Assembly (NCBI GenBank): GCA_003561825.1 | Contig: PWVO01000034.1 | Coordinates: 1 to 19,609, forward strand | Source of the DNA: Candidatus Woesearchaeota archaeon | GTDB lineage: Archaea; Nanobdellota; Nanobdellia; Woesearchaeales; CG1-02-33-12 | Length of the DNA: 19,609 bases | Direction: 5' to 3' | In this document: piece by piece, positions 6,940-13,845 of the stretch | Position numbering within the stretch: position 1 is the first letter of the stretch | Layout of the letters: every line of letters starts with the position of its first letter | The notes under the pieces: model-generated | The model's database searches: none | Told to the model about the DNA's origin: nothing | Seen by the model: only the letters and a program-made list of their open reading frames with translations | Position numbers and translations under genes: made by a program

Positions 6940-9102
6940 TCATATCCTTTTCATTCTGAGCAAAAGCGAATTCCCCACAACACTCACAGAGCTCATGGCC
7001 ATAGCAGCAGCTGCAATCATAGGATTAAGCAGCCATCCAATAGAGTAAAAAACACCTGCAGCAACAGGAATTCCCAGAGCATTATAAAAAAAAGCCCAGA
7101 AAAGATTCTGCTTTATCTTGCTCATCGTAGCCCTGCTCAGCTTTACAGCTCTTGCAACATCCCTTAAGTCATCGCGCATAAGAACAACATCCCCGGACTC
7201 AAGCGCAACATCAGTTCCTGAGCCAATTGCAATCCCCACATCAGCCTGGGCAAGAGCCGGAGCATCATTAATCCCATCGCCAACCATAATAACCTTGCCT
7301 TTTTTCTGAAGCTTTTTCACATAATCCGCCTTGTTCTCAGGCATAACCTCGGCAAAGTATCTCTTTATCCCTGTTTTTTCAGCAATAGCCCTTGCTGTCC
7401 TCTTGTTGTCCCCTGTCATCATATAAACATTGATGCCCATTCTCTTAAGCCTTTCAATCCCCTGTATTGAAGAGCCCTTAATCATGTCAGCAGCAGCAAC
7501 AATTCCAACAGCCTTTTTTCCCTCAGCAACAATCATCACAGTCTTACCTTCATCCTCAAGCATCTTAGCCCTTTCCCTCAAATCAGCAGCCTTAGCCCCT
7601 ATCTTGTCCATAAGCCTCAGATTGCCCATAAAATAATTCTTGCCGCTTATATTGCCGGAAATCCCGTGCCCGGGAATTGCCTTAAACCCCTTAACAGCCC
7701 TAAGCTTGATCCCCTTAGCATTTCTAAGCACAGCATCAGCAAGAGGATGCTCACTCCCTTTTTCAAGGCTTCCTGCAATCCTGAGAATCTCTTCAGATTT
7801 CTCAGCAGGAAACACATCAGTTACCTCAGGCCTGCCGACAGTTATTGTCCCGGTCTTGTCAAGAATAACATGCCTAGCCTTGTGCATAGTCTCAAGCGCT
7901 TCCCCGTTTTTTATCAAAATTCCTGACTTCGCTCCCTTCCCAGTCCCTACCATAATCGCAGTAGGAGTAGCAAGGCCCAAAGCGCAGGGGCACGCAATGA
8001 CAAGAACAGAAACAACAGTAATAAAAGCAAGCCCCAGCTCATCAGCCAAAAGCCACCACCACAAGAAAGTCAGCAATGCAATAACCATGACAGCAGGCAC
8101 AAAATAAGCAGAAACAATGTCTGCAAACCTCTGTATAGGCGCTTTGCTTACCTGAGCTTCCTCAACAAGCCTTATGATCTTTGCAAGCGTAGTATTCTCT
8201 CCTACTTTTGTTGCCCTGAACCTGAAATGCCCAAGCATATTAATAGTTCCTCCTGTAACAGGATCATCTTTCTTTTTCTCAGCAGGCATGCTCTCCCCGG
8301 TAATCATGCTCTCGTCCACAGAAGAGCTGCCCCATACAATAATCCCGTCAACAGGAATCTTCTCTCCGGGCTTGACAACAACAACATCACCAGCCATTAC
8401 ATCGTCAGCATTGACCCTGATTTCCTTTCCTTTTATAAAAAGATTGGCAGAATCAGGCTTCATAGTAATAAGCTTCCTTATTGCTTCAGTAGTCCTCCCC
8501 TTTGCCTTAGCCTCAAAAAACCTCCCGAGAACCACCATTGAAATAATGACCGCACTCACCTCAAAATAAAAATCCATGCCCCCTGTAAGAACAACATACA
8601 CGCTGTAAAAATAAGCAGCGCTCGTCCCTATCACTATCAGCGAGTCCATGTTGGCAGTCTTTGCCTTAAGCGCAGAAAAAGCACTCTTGTAAAAATCAAG
8701 CCCAGAAACAAACTGCACAGGAGTTGCAAGAGCCCACAGAATAAAGCCCTCAAAAGGAATATGCACTCCCATCAGAAACATGCTGATGAAAAAAATAGGA
8801 ACAGTGAAAAAAAGGCTGAAAAAAAGCTTATTCCTGATAAGACTTATCTCTTTTTCCTCAGACCTTGCTGCTTTTGTCTTTGTTCTTTTTCCAGAAACAG
8901 CAGCTTTATACCCTGCCTTTCTCACAGCTTCAGCAAGATCCTTCACATTTGCAGCAGACTCATCATAAAGCACAGAAGCTTTTTTCAGCGGAAGATTAAC
9001 ATTAGCTTCCTTAACCCCCTTTACCTTTAGCAAAGACTTCTGCACATTTGCAGAGCAGCTCGCGCAGTGCATTCCCTCAATATCAAGATAAGCTCTCTTC
9101 AT
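6940..9102 (-). CDS. copA: Copper-translocating P-type ATPase (PIB-1)
   Basis: A 720-residue P-type ATPase of normal length. One N-terminal heavy-metal-associated domain has GMHCASC at 10-16. Further motifs are TGES (268-271) in the actuator domain, CPC (371-373) in the membrane, DKTGT with phosphorylated Asp415, SEHPLADA (450-457), GDGIND (608-613), the YN pair of TM7 in FFYN (671-674) and MSS (703-705) in TM8. CPC plus YN plus MxxSS defines the Cu(+)-exporting PIB-1 group. It pumps monovalent copper out of the cytoplasm. It lies 34 bases after the membrane HMA-like gene on the same strand. A TATA-like TTTTATAAAC near 9128-9137 may give it its own promoter. Confidence 0.95.
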   Translation of the reverse strand: MKRAYLDIEGMHCASCSANVQKSLLKVKGVKEANVNLPLKKASVLYDESAANVKDLAEAVRKAGYKAAVSGKRTKTKAARSEEKEISLIRNKLFFSLFFTVPIFFISMFLMGVHIPFEGFILWALATPVQFVSGLDFYKSAFSALKAKTANMDSLIVIGTSAAYFYSVYVVLTGGMDFYFEVSAVIISMVVLGRFFEAKAKGRTTEAIRKLITMKPDSANLFIKGKEIRVNADDVMAGDVVVVKPGEKIPVDGIIVWGSSSVDESMITGESMPAEKKKDDPVTGGTINMLGHFRFRATKVGENTTLAKIIRLVEEAQVSKAPIQRFADIVSAYFVPAVMVIALLTFLWWWLLADELGLAFITVVSVLVIACPCALGLATPTAIMVGTGKGAKSGILIKNGEALETMHKARHVILDKTGTITVGRPEVTDVFPAEKSEEILRIAGSLEKGSEHPLADAVLRNAKGIKLRAVKGFKAIPGHGISGNISGKNYFMGNLRLMDKIGAKAADLRERAKMLEDEGKTVMIVAEGKKAVGIVAAADMIKGSSIQGIERLKRMGINVYMMTGDNKRTARAIAEKTGIKRYFAEVMPENKADYVKKLQKKGKVIMVGDGINDAPALAQADVGIAIGSGTDVALESGDVVLMRDDLRDVARAVKLSRATMSKIKQNLFWAFFYNALGIPVAAGVFYSIGWLLNPMIAAAAMAMSSVSVVGNSLLLRMKRI

Positions 9103-9136
9103 TGCATTCCCTCTCTGGTTTTTATTGTTTATAAAA

Positions 9137-9772
9137 TTACCCTAGAACCTTGGCAGGGTATTCTATAAAAACACCCCTTGCCAGAAACCTCTCAGCACTG
9201 GTCACATCAGGATCATAAGAAACAGAAAAATAATTAGGAAAACTGAATCTTACTCCAGCAACACCCTCTGACTTCCTGAGCTCTTCAATTATAAGCGGCG
9301 CATGGCCAGGGCATGGAATATTAACACTGATTCTTGCTTCAGAAAGCTCAATCCCTTCAAAATCATCCAGATTAACCGGAGCAGAAGCATTTGCAGCAAT
9401 AGGGAAAATAACCATGAAAAGAAGCAGATTAATCCCAACAGTAGACCCGTACATCACAGAAAGGTATTTCCATCTTGAAACAGCCCCATCAAAGCTCAAA
9501 AGCCCGTTCCTCCTGAGATAAAAAAAAGCAGAGAAGCTTGCAAACCCCAGAGAAACCAGGATAAGCGCATGAAAAAAATATCTGTTCATAAGCAAAGGCC
9601 TGAAAAAATTCATCATAGCAGTTGCTCCCAAAACAGAAGCAATGATAAAAGCAATGCATCCTATGTGAGGCACAAGGCCATACAAAACACCCTTTAATGC
9701 CCCTTCTTTGTTTCCATTTTTAACACAGCATTTCTCAGATTCATTTTTTTCCTTTTTTATCTTATTGTGCAT
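9137..9772 (-). CDS. Membrane protein with C-terminal HMA-like domain
   Basis: A 211-residue protein. The N-terminus is charged with a CC pair (residues 16-17). Four hydrophobic segments follow (about 32-50 beginning GLVPHIGCIAF, 62-85, 105-130 and the edge of the latter), and residues about 145-211 form a ferredoxin-like, heavy-metal-associated-type domain (ARISVNIPCPGHAPLIIEEL, then GVAGVRFSF and FSVSYDPDV). The usual GMxCxxC metal loop is replaced by IPCPGHA, leaving one Cys and one His. It sits between a regulator gene and copA, so a role in copper delivery or sensing at the membrane is the best inference. The architecture is loosely like MerT-type transporters. A GGTGG ribosome-binding site precedes the ATG. 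Confidence 0.7.
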   Translation of the reverse strand: MHNKIKKEKNESEKCCVKNGNKEGALKGVLYGLVPHIGCIAFIIASVLGATAMMNFFRPLLMNRYFFHALILVSLGFASFSAFFYLRRNGLLSFDGAVSRWKYLSVMYGSTVGINLLLFMVIFPIAANASAPVNLDDFEGIELSEARISVNIPCPGHAPLIIEELRKSEGVAGVRFSFPNYFSVSYDPDVTSAERFLARGVFIEYPAKVLG

Positions 9773-9856
9773 TTTAACCCACCTTATATTTTTAGCATAA
9801 ACATATAAGTCATAGCAAATATAAATCCCTTACCTGAGAAAAAACATACTGCAAAA

Positions 9857-9898
9857 CGTTTAAAACCCCTGAATTCATGTCCCAGAGCGTTTAAAACC
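9857..9898 (-). promoter_or_regulatory. Two identical GGTTTTAAACG sites, possible operators of the copper genes
   Basis: The 11-mer CGTTTAAAACC (plus strand) occurs at 9857-9867 and again at 9888-9898, exactly 31 bp apart, about three helical turns. They lie upstream of TATA-like sequences (near 9823 and 9806) of the minus-strand membrane protein gene. The second copy overlaps the stop codon of the regulator gene. Binding by the regulator is inferred. Confidence 0.4.
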
Positions 9899-10163
9899 TC
9901 TTTACAAGGAAAACCTCTTTTGTTTTGCCGCTCTCTTTCCTGCTTATAAATCCCCTTTGCTCAAGAGACTTAAGAATCAGAGAAAGGCTTGTCTTGGAAA
10001 GACCTGTTCTGAACCTTAATGTAGACTGCTGAATCCCATCCTGGTCCTTAACAGCCTTAAGAACCGCCTTCTCATCGTCATTAAACCCAGAAAGAAAAGC
10101 CTCAAACTCATTCTTCTTTCTTTCCTCTTTTTTGGCCCTTTCAAGAGCACTTGATACTGTTTT
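9891..10163 (-). pseudogene. Winged-helix (MarR-like) half of an interrupted regulator
   Basis: Downstream of the in-frame TAA at 10164-10166 the same frame stays open for 90 codons to TAA 9891-9893. It encodes a coiled, charged helix (VSSALERAKKEERKKNEFEA) and a clear winged-helix domain: DDEKAVLKAVKDQDGIQQST, then TGLSKTSLSLILKSLEQRGF as recognition helix, then a wing with RKESGKTKEVFLVKRF. No ATG, GTG or TTG occurs in frame in these 90 codons, so the part cannot be started on its own with a normal codon. It is the second half of the gene that begins at 10433. It may be a pseudogene, a read-through product or a sequencing error. Confidence 0.7.
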
Positions 10164-10433
10164 TTACTGCTCAGCCATAAATTCCTGTGTTTTGTCAAAA
10201 AACCTCAGGTAAACACCAAAAACAAGAAGAGCAGCAGAAATAGCCCAACCCGCAGCATAAACCCCCATGCCCCTGTCCTCATGAAGGCATGTGCCGTCAG
10301 CAAGATAGCATGACCCAGTCTCATGGATAATGCTGTTGATATATCTCTCTTCCATCTCTCTTGCCAGATAAACAAAGCCTGCAATAGCCAAAGCTGCAAT
10401 AATCACAATTGTTCCAATCTGTTTCTGGTTCAT
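10164..10433 (-). CDS. Membrane-anchor half of an interrupted winged-helix regulator
   Basis: An 89-residue product from ATG 10431-10433 to an in-frame TAA. Residues about 7-24 (TIVIIAALAIAGFVYLA) and about 60-77 (AAGWAISAALLVFGVYL) are membrane segments. Between them lies an extracytoplasmic loop with two Cys (GSCYLADGTCLHE) that could form a disulfide or bind metal. After the second segment comes FFDKTQEFMAEQ, then the stop, and in the same frame the coiled linker and winged-helix domain continue. The whole 179-residue protein would be a membrane-tethered transcription factor, an architecture I recall from related archaea near copper genes. A TATA-like element near 10455-10462 fits a leaderless start. 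Confidence 0.7.
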   Translation of the reverse strand: MNQKQIGTIVIIAALAIAGFVYLAREMEERYINSIIHETGSCYLADGTCLHEDRGMGVYAAGWAISAALLVFGVYLRFFDKTQEFMAEQ

Positions 10434-10517
10434 ATAGTAAGAAAAGCCATATTTCTTTTATATTTTTTGATTCTAGTCATATTTAGAAAACCTTTAAACA
10501 CAAAGGCTATAGCAAGC

Positions 10518-10527
10518 TTTATATATG
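10518..10527 (+). promoter_or_regulatory. TATA box for the S13 ribosomal operon
   Basis: TTTATATATG is centred near 10522. Transcription is expected near 10547, which is at the base of the structured leader, leaving an untranslated leader of about 88 bases before ATG 10635. Confidence 0.6.
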
Positions 10528-10549
10528 ACTTCTTGTTCCACAGCTTAAA

Positions 10550-10620
10550 ATAGCCCGAGTTCATATAAATGAGCGGGAAATAGGGCTCTAGCAAAACTGG
10601 AAAATCTATTTCTCGGCTAT
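10550..10620 (+). promoter_or_regulatory. Structured 5' leader RNA of the S13 operon
   Basis: ATAGCC-C-GAG (10550-10559) pairs with CTCGGCTAT (10612-10620), one bulged C. Directly next to the 3' strand, CTATTT (10606-10611) pairs with AAATAG (10578-10583), which encloses TCTAG-CAAAA-CTGGA (10587-10601). Between the strands, TTCAT-ATAA-ATGAG (10560-10573) forms another hairpin. The result is a three-way junction that starts at the predicted transcript end. An alternative CCCG/CGGG pairing (10554-10557 with 10574-10577) competes with the outer helix. Autoregulation by a ribosomal protein is one possibility; it could also be an independent small RNA. Confidence 0.5.
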
Positions 10621-10634
10621 CAAAAGGTGTTTTT

Positions 10635-11108
10635 ATGGCAGACAACAGCTTTAGGCACATTGTAAGAATAGCAAACACAGACCTGGACGGAAACAAATAC
10701 ATAATTGATGCTCTGAGAAAGATAAAAGGCTCAAGCTTCACATTCTCAAACGCAGTCTGCAAAGCAGCAGCAGTAAACCCGAGAAAAAAAGCAGGCAATT
10801 TAATAGATGAGGAAATAAAAAAGCTTAATGAGATTTTTAATTCACCTTCTTCATTTGGCATACCCTCATGGCTTTTCAACAGAAGAAAAGACTATGACAC
10901 AGGCCACGACATTCATCTGCTCTCATCAGACCTTGGGTTTATCCAGGGAAATGACATTAAGATGCAGAGGAAAATCAAGAGCTACGTTGGAATGAGGCAT
11001 GCATACGGCCTTCCAGTAAGAGGCCAGCGCACACGCTCAAACTTCAGAAAAAACAAGGGAAAAGTCACAGGAGTTCAGAGAAAAAAAGCAAAATCAGGTA
11101 GGGTATAA
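10635..11108 (+). CDS. rps13: 30S ribosomal protein S13 (uS13)
   Basis: A 157-residue protein, typical for archaea and longer than bacterial S13. It has FRHIVRIANTDLDGNK at the N-terminus, the helix-two-turn-helix body, and the C-terminal GMRHAYGLPVRGQRTRSN motif that contacts 16S rRNA and tRNA at the subunit interface. It is the first gene of the S13-S4-S11-Rpo3 cluster and is preceded by a structured leader. rps4 starts two bases after its stop. Confidence 0.97.
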   Translation: MADNSFRHIVRIANTDLDGNKYIIDALRKIKGSSFTFSNAVCKAAAVNPRKKAGNLIDEEIKKLNEIFNSPSSFGIPSWLFNRRKDYDTGHDIHLLSSDLGFIQGNDIKMQRKIKSYVGMRHAYGLPVRGQRTRSNFRKNKGKVTGVQRKKAKSGRV

Positions 11109-11110
11109 GA

Positions 11111-11692
11111 ATGGGCCATCCTAAAAAAACAAGAAAAAAGTATTCAACACCTTTCCATCCCTGGCAAAAGGAAAGAATAGAAGAGGAATCTGTGCTTATC
11201 AAAGATTACGGCCTGAAAAACAAGACCGAGATACATAAGATGAATTCAATACTGAAAGGCTTTGCAGACCAGGCAAAAAACCTTACAGCATCAAAAACAG
11301 CTCAGGCAGAAAAAGAAAAAGCACAGCTTTTAAAAAAACTAGGCAGGCTTGGCCTGATATCAGAAGCCGGAACAATGGACGATATATTAGGACTTGGCAT
11401 AAGAAACCTTTTGGAAAGAAGGCTTCAGACAATTGTTTTCAAAAAAGGCATGTCAAGGTCAATTAGCCAGGCAAGGCAATTTATAGTCCATGGCCATGTT
11501 TCAGTAGGAAATAAAAAAATAACAAGCGCCTCATACCTGGTTACGCTTCAGGAAGAGCCTAATGTAAGCTTTATGGGAAAATCATCTTTTTCAAACCCAG
11601 ACCACCCTGAGATTGTGGTCATTGCGAAAAAAGAGCCAAAACCCAAAAAGAAAGGAGTTAAGGAAGTTAGGAGGGTCAGAAAGCAAAGATGA
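11111..11692 (+). CDS. rps4: 30S ribosomal protein S4 (uS4)
   Basis: A 193-residue protein. The N-terminal MGHPKKTRKKYSTPFHPWQK is archaeal, and residues about 100-165 form the S4 RNA-binding domain (LERRLQTIVF, SISQARQFIVHGHVSVGNKK). It nucleates assembly of the 30S body on 16S rRNA. The tail is strongly basic. Its stop codon overlaps the start of rps11 by four bases (ATGA at 11689-11692), which indicates translational coupling. Confidence 0.97.
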   Translation: MGHPKKTRKKYSTPFHPWQKERIEEESVLIKDYGLKNKTEIHKMNSILKGFADQAKNLTASKTAQAEKEKAQLLKKLGRLGLISEAGTMDDILGLGIRNLLERRLQTIVFKKGMSRSISQARQFIVHGHVSVGNKKITSASYLVTLQEEPNVSFMGKSSFSNPDHPEIVVIAKKEPKPKKKGVKEVRRVRKQR

Positions 11693-12129
11693 GACCAAGA
11701 CAAAGAGACGGCCAGAGAAGCAGCATCAGCATGAGAAAAGCTGGTGAAAAAGTAGGCATTGCCCACATATATTCATCTTATAACAATACAATCATACACA
11801 TAACTGACATAACAGGAACAGAGACAGTTGCAAGGACATCAGGCGGCCAGATGGTAAAGTCAGACAGGCTTGAAAGCTCTCCCACTGCAGCAATGATGGC
11901 AGCAAAAAAAGCAGGAGAGATAGCAAAAGAGCATGGGATAAGCGCCCTGGATGTCAAGATAAAAGCCCCTGGCGGGCATAATGGCCCAAACAGCCCTGGC
12001 CCAGGAGCCCAGGCAGCAGTAAGAACATTGTCAAGAATGGGCATAAGAATTGGAATCATCGAAGATGTAACGCCAATACCCCATGACGGCTGCAGGAAAA
12101 AAGGCGGCAGAAGGGGAAGGCGCGTTTAA
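11689..12129 (+). CDS. rps11: 30S ribosomal protein S11 (uS11)
   Basis: A 146-residue protein with the S11 signature: IAHIYSSYNNTIIHITDITG, then TARTSGG-like VARTSGGQMVKSDR, and the C-terminal PHDGCRKKGGRRGRRV. It sits on the 30S platform by the exit site. The start overlaps the rps4 stop. A second ATG 15 codons in (MRKAGEKVGIAH) is closer to the average family N-terminus and cannot be excluded. rpoD follows after 11 bases with a GAGGTG ribosome-binding site. Confidence 0.96.
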   Translation: MRPRQRDGQRSSISMRKAGEKVGIAHIYSSYNNTIIHITDITGTETVARTSGGQMVKSDRLESSPTAAMMAAKKAGEIAKEHGISALDVKIKAPGGHNGPNSPGPGAQAAVRTLSRMGIRIGIIEDVTPIPHDGCRKKGGRRGRRV

Positions 12130-12140
12130 GAGGTGCAATA

Positions 12141-12941
12141 ATGAAAATTGAGCCCTTATCATATGAAAAAAAGCAGAAAAGGCTATCCTTTTTTTTAAGA
12201 GATGCAAACCCTGCTTTGGCAAATGCATTAAGAAGAGCTGCTGTTGAGGAAGTTCCTACAATGGCTGTAGATGAAATAGAATTAAGGCACAACAGCTCAG
12301 TGCTGTATGATGAAATAATCTCCCACAGAATTGGCCTAATTCCATTGACAACAGATTTAGATTCATATAACCTTCCTGAAAAATGCAAATGCGAAGGCAA
12401 AGGCTGCGCCCAGTGCCAGCTGAAGCTTACACTAAAAGTAAGAAGCAAAGGCCCTGTGCTGGCATCAGAGCTTGTATCCCAGGATCCAAAAGTCAAGCCA
12501 GCTTACCCGGACATCCCGATAGTAAAGCTCCTAAAAGGCCAGAGGCTTGAGCTTGAGGCAACAGCAGTGCTTGGAATTGGAAAAAACCACGCAAAATGGT
12601 CCCCAGGCCTGATTTACTATAAGCATGTCCCGATAATAGAAATAAAAAAGCAGTGCACAAACCCAGTTGATGTTGTAGAGCAGTGCCCTCAGAACATATT
12701 TGAGGTAAAAGCAGACAAGCTCTCAATAAACAAGGACAATGTGCTTAAATGCCACCTTTGCGGAGCATGCGCAGACACCTGCCAACCAAAAGGCTCAGTT
12801 GAGGCAGCAAAAAATGACACAGATTTCATATTCACAGTCGAGTCATGGGGCCAGCTTAGCCCTGAAAGAATAATTGAAGAAGCACTTAATTCAATAAAAG
12901 AAACATCAAAAGAGTTTGCTAAGGCTATTAAGAAGATTTGA
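12141..12941 (+). CDS. rpoD: DNA-directed RNA polymerase subunit D (Rpo3)
   Basis: A 266-residue alpha-like subunit that dimerises with subunit L and nucleates archaeal RNA polymerase assembly. The N-terminal dimerisation motif NPALANALRRAAVEEVPTMA spans residues 23-42. Cys 82, 84, 89 and 92 form a small zinc-like knuckle in the insert. Residues about 165-225 are the ferredoxin-like domain: CHLCGAC at 204-210 with C214, and C182 in QCPQNIF. Three Cys of the CxxCxxC run plus C182 are the four ligands expected for one 4Fe-4S cluster, whereas the second cluster seems incomplete. The stop is three bases before the tRNA-Leu gene. Confidence 0.96.
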   Translation: MKIEPLSYEKKQKRLSFFLRDANPALANALRRAAVEEVPTMAVDEIELRHNSSVLYDEIISHRIGLIPLTTDLDSYNLPEKCKCEGKGCAQCQLKLTLKVRSKGPVLASELVSQDPKVKPAYPDIPIVKLLKGQRLELEATAVLGIGKNHAKWSPGLIYYKHVPIIEIKKQCTNPVDVVEQCPQNIFEVKADKLSINKDNVLKCHLCGACADTCQPKGSVEAAKNDTDFIFTVESWGQLSPERIIEEALNSIKETSKEFAKAIKKI

Positions 12942-12944
12942 TTT

Positions 12945-13043
12945 GCGGGGGTGTCAGAGTCTGGTCAAATGAATACGGTTGAGGAGGAAACTTAAAAGCC
13001 GTATGCCTTAGTGGCTGCGCGGGTTCGAATCCCGTCTCCCGCA
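12945..13043 (+). tRNA. tRNA-Leu (GAG) with a probable 13-nt intron
   Basis: A class II tRNA: acceptor stem GCGGGGG (12945-12951) with CTCCCGC (13036-13042), discriminator A73 as in tRNA-Leu, D-stem TCA/TGA, a long variable arm (GCC-TTAGT-GGC), and T-arm GCGGG-TTCGAAT-CCCGT. The anticodon stem TACGG (12974-12978) pairs perfectly with CCGTA (12999-13003), but the loop is 20 nt instead of 7. A bulge-helix-bulge fits: a four-pair helix TTGA/TTAA, bulges GGA and AAG, cuts after 12984 and after 12997. Removing 12985-12997 leaves the loop TTGAGGG with anticodon GAG. A UAA reading would need an unusual intron place. It lies inside the ribosomal operon. Confidence 0.85.
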
Positions 13044-13058
13044 TTATTAAAAAGAAAA

Positions 13059-13424
13059 ATGGCAAAAAGAACAGGAACACAGAACATGCAGCTCAGGCAG
13101 CTCATCTCAGAGCTGAGAAAGCAGTCATCAGTAGCAGGCTCAGCCCTCTGGGACAGGATTGCAGACGAGCTTGAAAGGCCCTCAAGGCAGAGAAGGGCAG
13201 TAAACCTCTCAAGAATAAGCCGTTTCTCAAAAGAAAATGAAAACATCATAGTCCCTGGAAAAGTCCTTTCATCAGGAGACTTAAGCCACAAGCTCACAAT
13301 AGCAGCACTGAGCTTTTCAGAGCAGGCACTTGAAAAAATAAAGCAGTCAAACTCAAAAGCAGTTCTTATTAAAGAACTCATAAAAGAAAACCCCAAAGGA
13401 AAATCAATAAGGATAATCGGATAA
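13059..13424 (+). CDS. rpl18e: 50S ribosomal protein L18e (eL18)
   Basis: A 121-residue protein from ATG 13059, MAKRTGTQNMQLRQLISELR. The frame runs back into the tRNA-Leu gene to 13011, but that extension is tRNA sequence and is rejected. Family features are LWDRIADELERPSRQRRAVN, VPGKVLSSGDLSHKLTIAAL and the NPKGKSIRIIG end. It belongs to the archaeal/eukaryotic large subunit and is related to bacterial L15. One base separates its stop from rpl13. The arrangement tRNA-Leu, L18e, L13, S9 is also known from haloarchaea. Confidence 0.95.
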   Translation: MAKRTGTQNMQLRQLISELRKQSSVAGSALWDRIADELERPSRQRRAVNLSRISRFSKENENIIVPGKVLSSGDLSHKLTIAALSFSEQALEKIKQSNSKAVLIKELIKENPKGKSIRIIG

Positions 13425-13425
13425 A

Positions 13426-13845
13426 ATGATAATAGACGCATCAGACTTGATATTAGGAAGAATAGCAAGCTTTGCTGCAAAAAAAGCAATGCTTGGTGAA
13501 AATATAATAATTGTTAACTCTGAAAATGCAGTTGTTACAGGAAAAAAAGAATCAGTTCTTGCACGATACAAGCAGAGAAAAGAGCTAGGCAGCAGGCCAA
13601 CAAAAGGCCCTTTCATGCCGAAGATGCCAGACCGCTTTGTAAGAAGAGCAGTAAGGGGAATGCTTCCTTACAAGAAAGAAAAAGGCCGCGAGGCATACAA
13701 AAGAGTCATGTGCCACATAGGTGTTCCAGCTGAATTTTCAGGAAAAAAGCATGAGACAGTGCCTGGCGCAAGCATCTCAAAAGCACCAAGCCTGAGATAC
13801 ACTTATGTAAAAACCATATGCGAATCAATGAAAGGTAAAAAATGA
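13426..13845 (+). CDS. rpl13: 50S ribosomal protein L13 (uL13)
   Basis: A 139-residue protein starting MIIDASDLILGRIASFAAKK, the usual archaeal L13 start without the bacterial N-terminal extension. The middle carries GPFMPKMPDRFVRRAVRGMLP, a conserved rRNA-binding stretch, and the C-terminal half retains the KKHETVPGASISKAP part. It is an early-assembling large-subunit protein. The last four bases overlap the start of rps9 (ATGA 13842-13845). Confidence 0.95.
   Translation: MIIDASDLILGRIASFAAKKAMLGENIIIVNSENAVVTGKKESVLARYKQRKELGSRPTKGPFMPKMPDRFVRRAVRGMLPYKKEKGREAYKRVMCHIGVPAEFSGKKHETVPGASISKAPSLRYTYVKTICESMKGKK

Noticed and set aside
7640..8107. Long plus-strand open frame opposite copA (155 codons)
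   Set aside because: It is an antisense shadow of copA; it has low-complexity Ser/Pro/Ile-rich content and no promoter or ribosome-binding site.
13011..13058. N-terminal extension of the L18e reading frame
   Set aside because: It lies within the 3' part of the tRNA-Leu gene, and MAKRTGTQ at 13059 is the normal family start.
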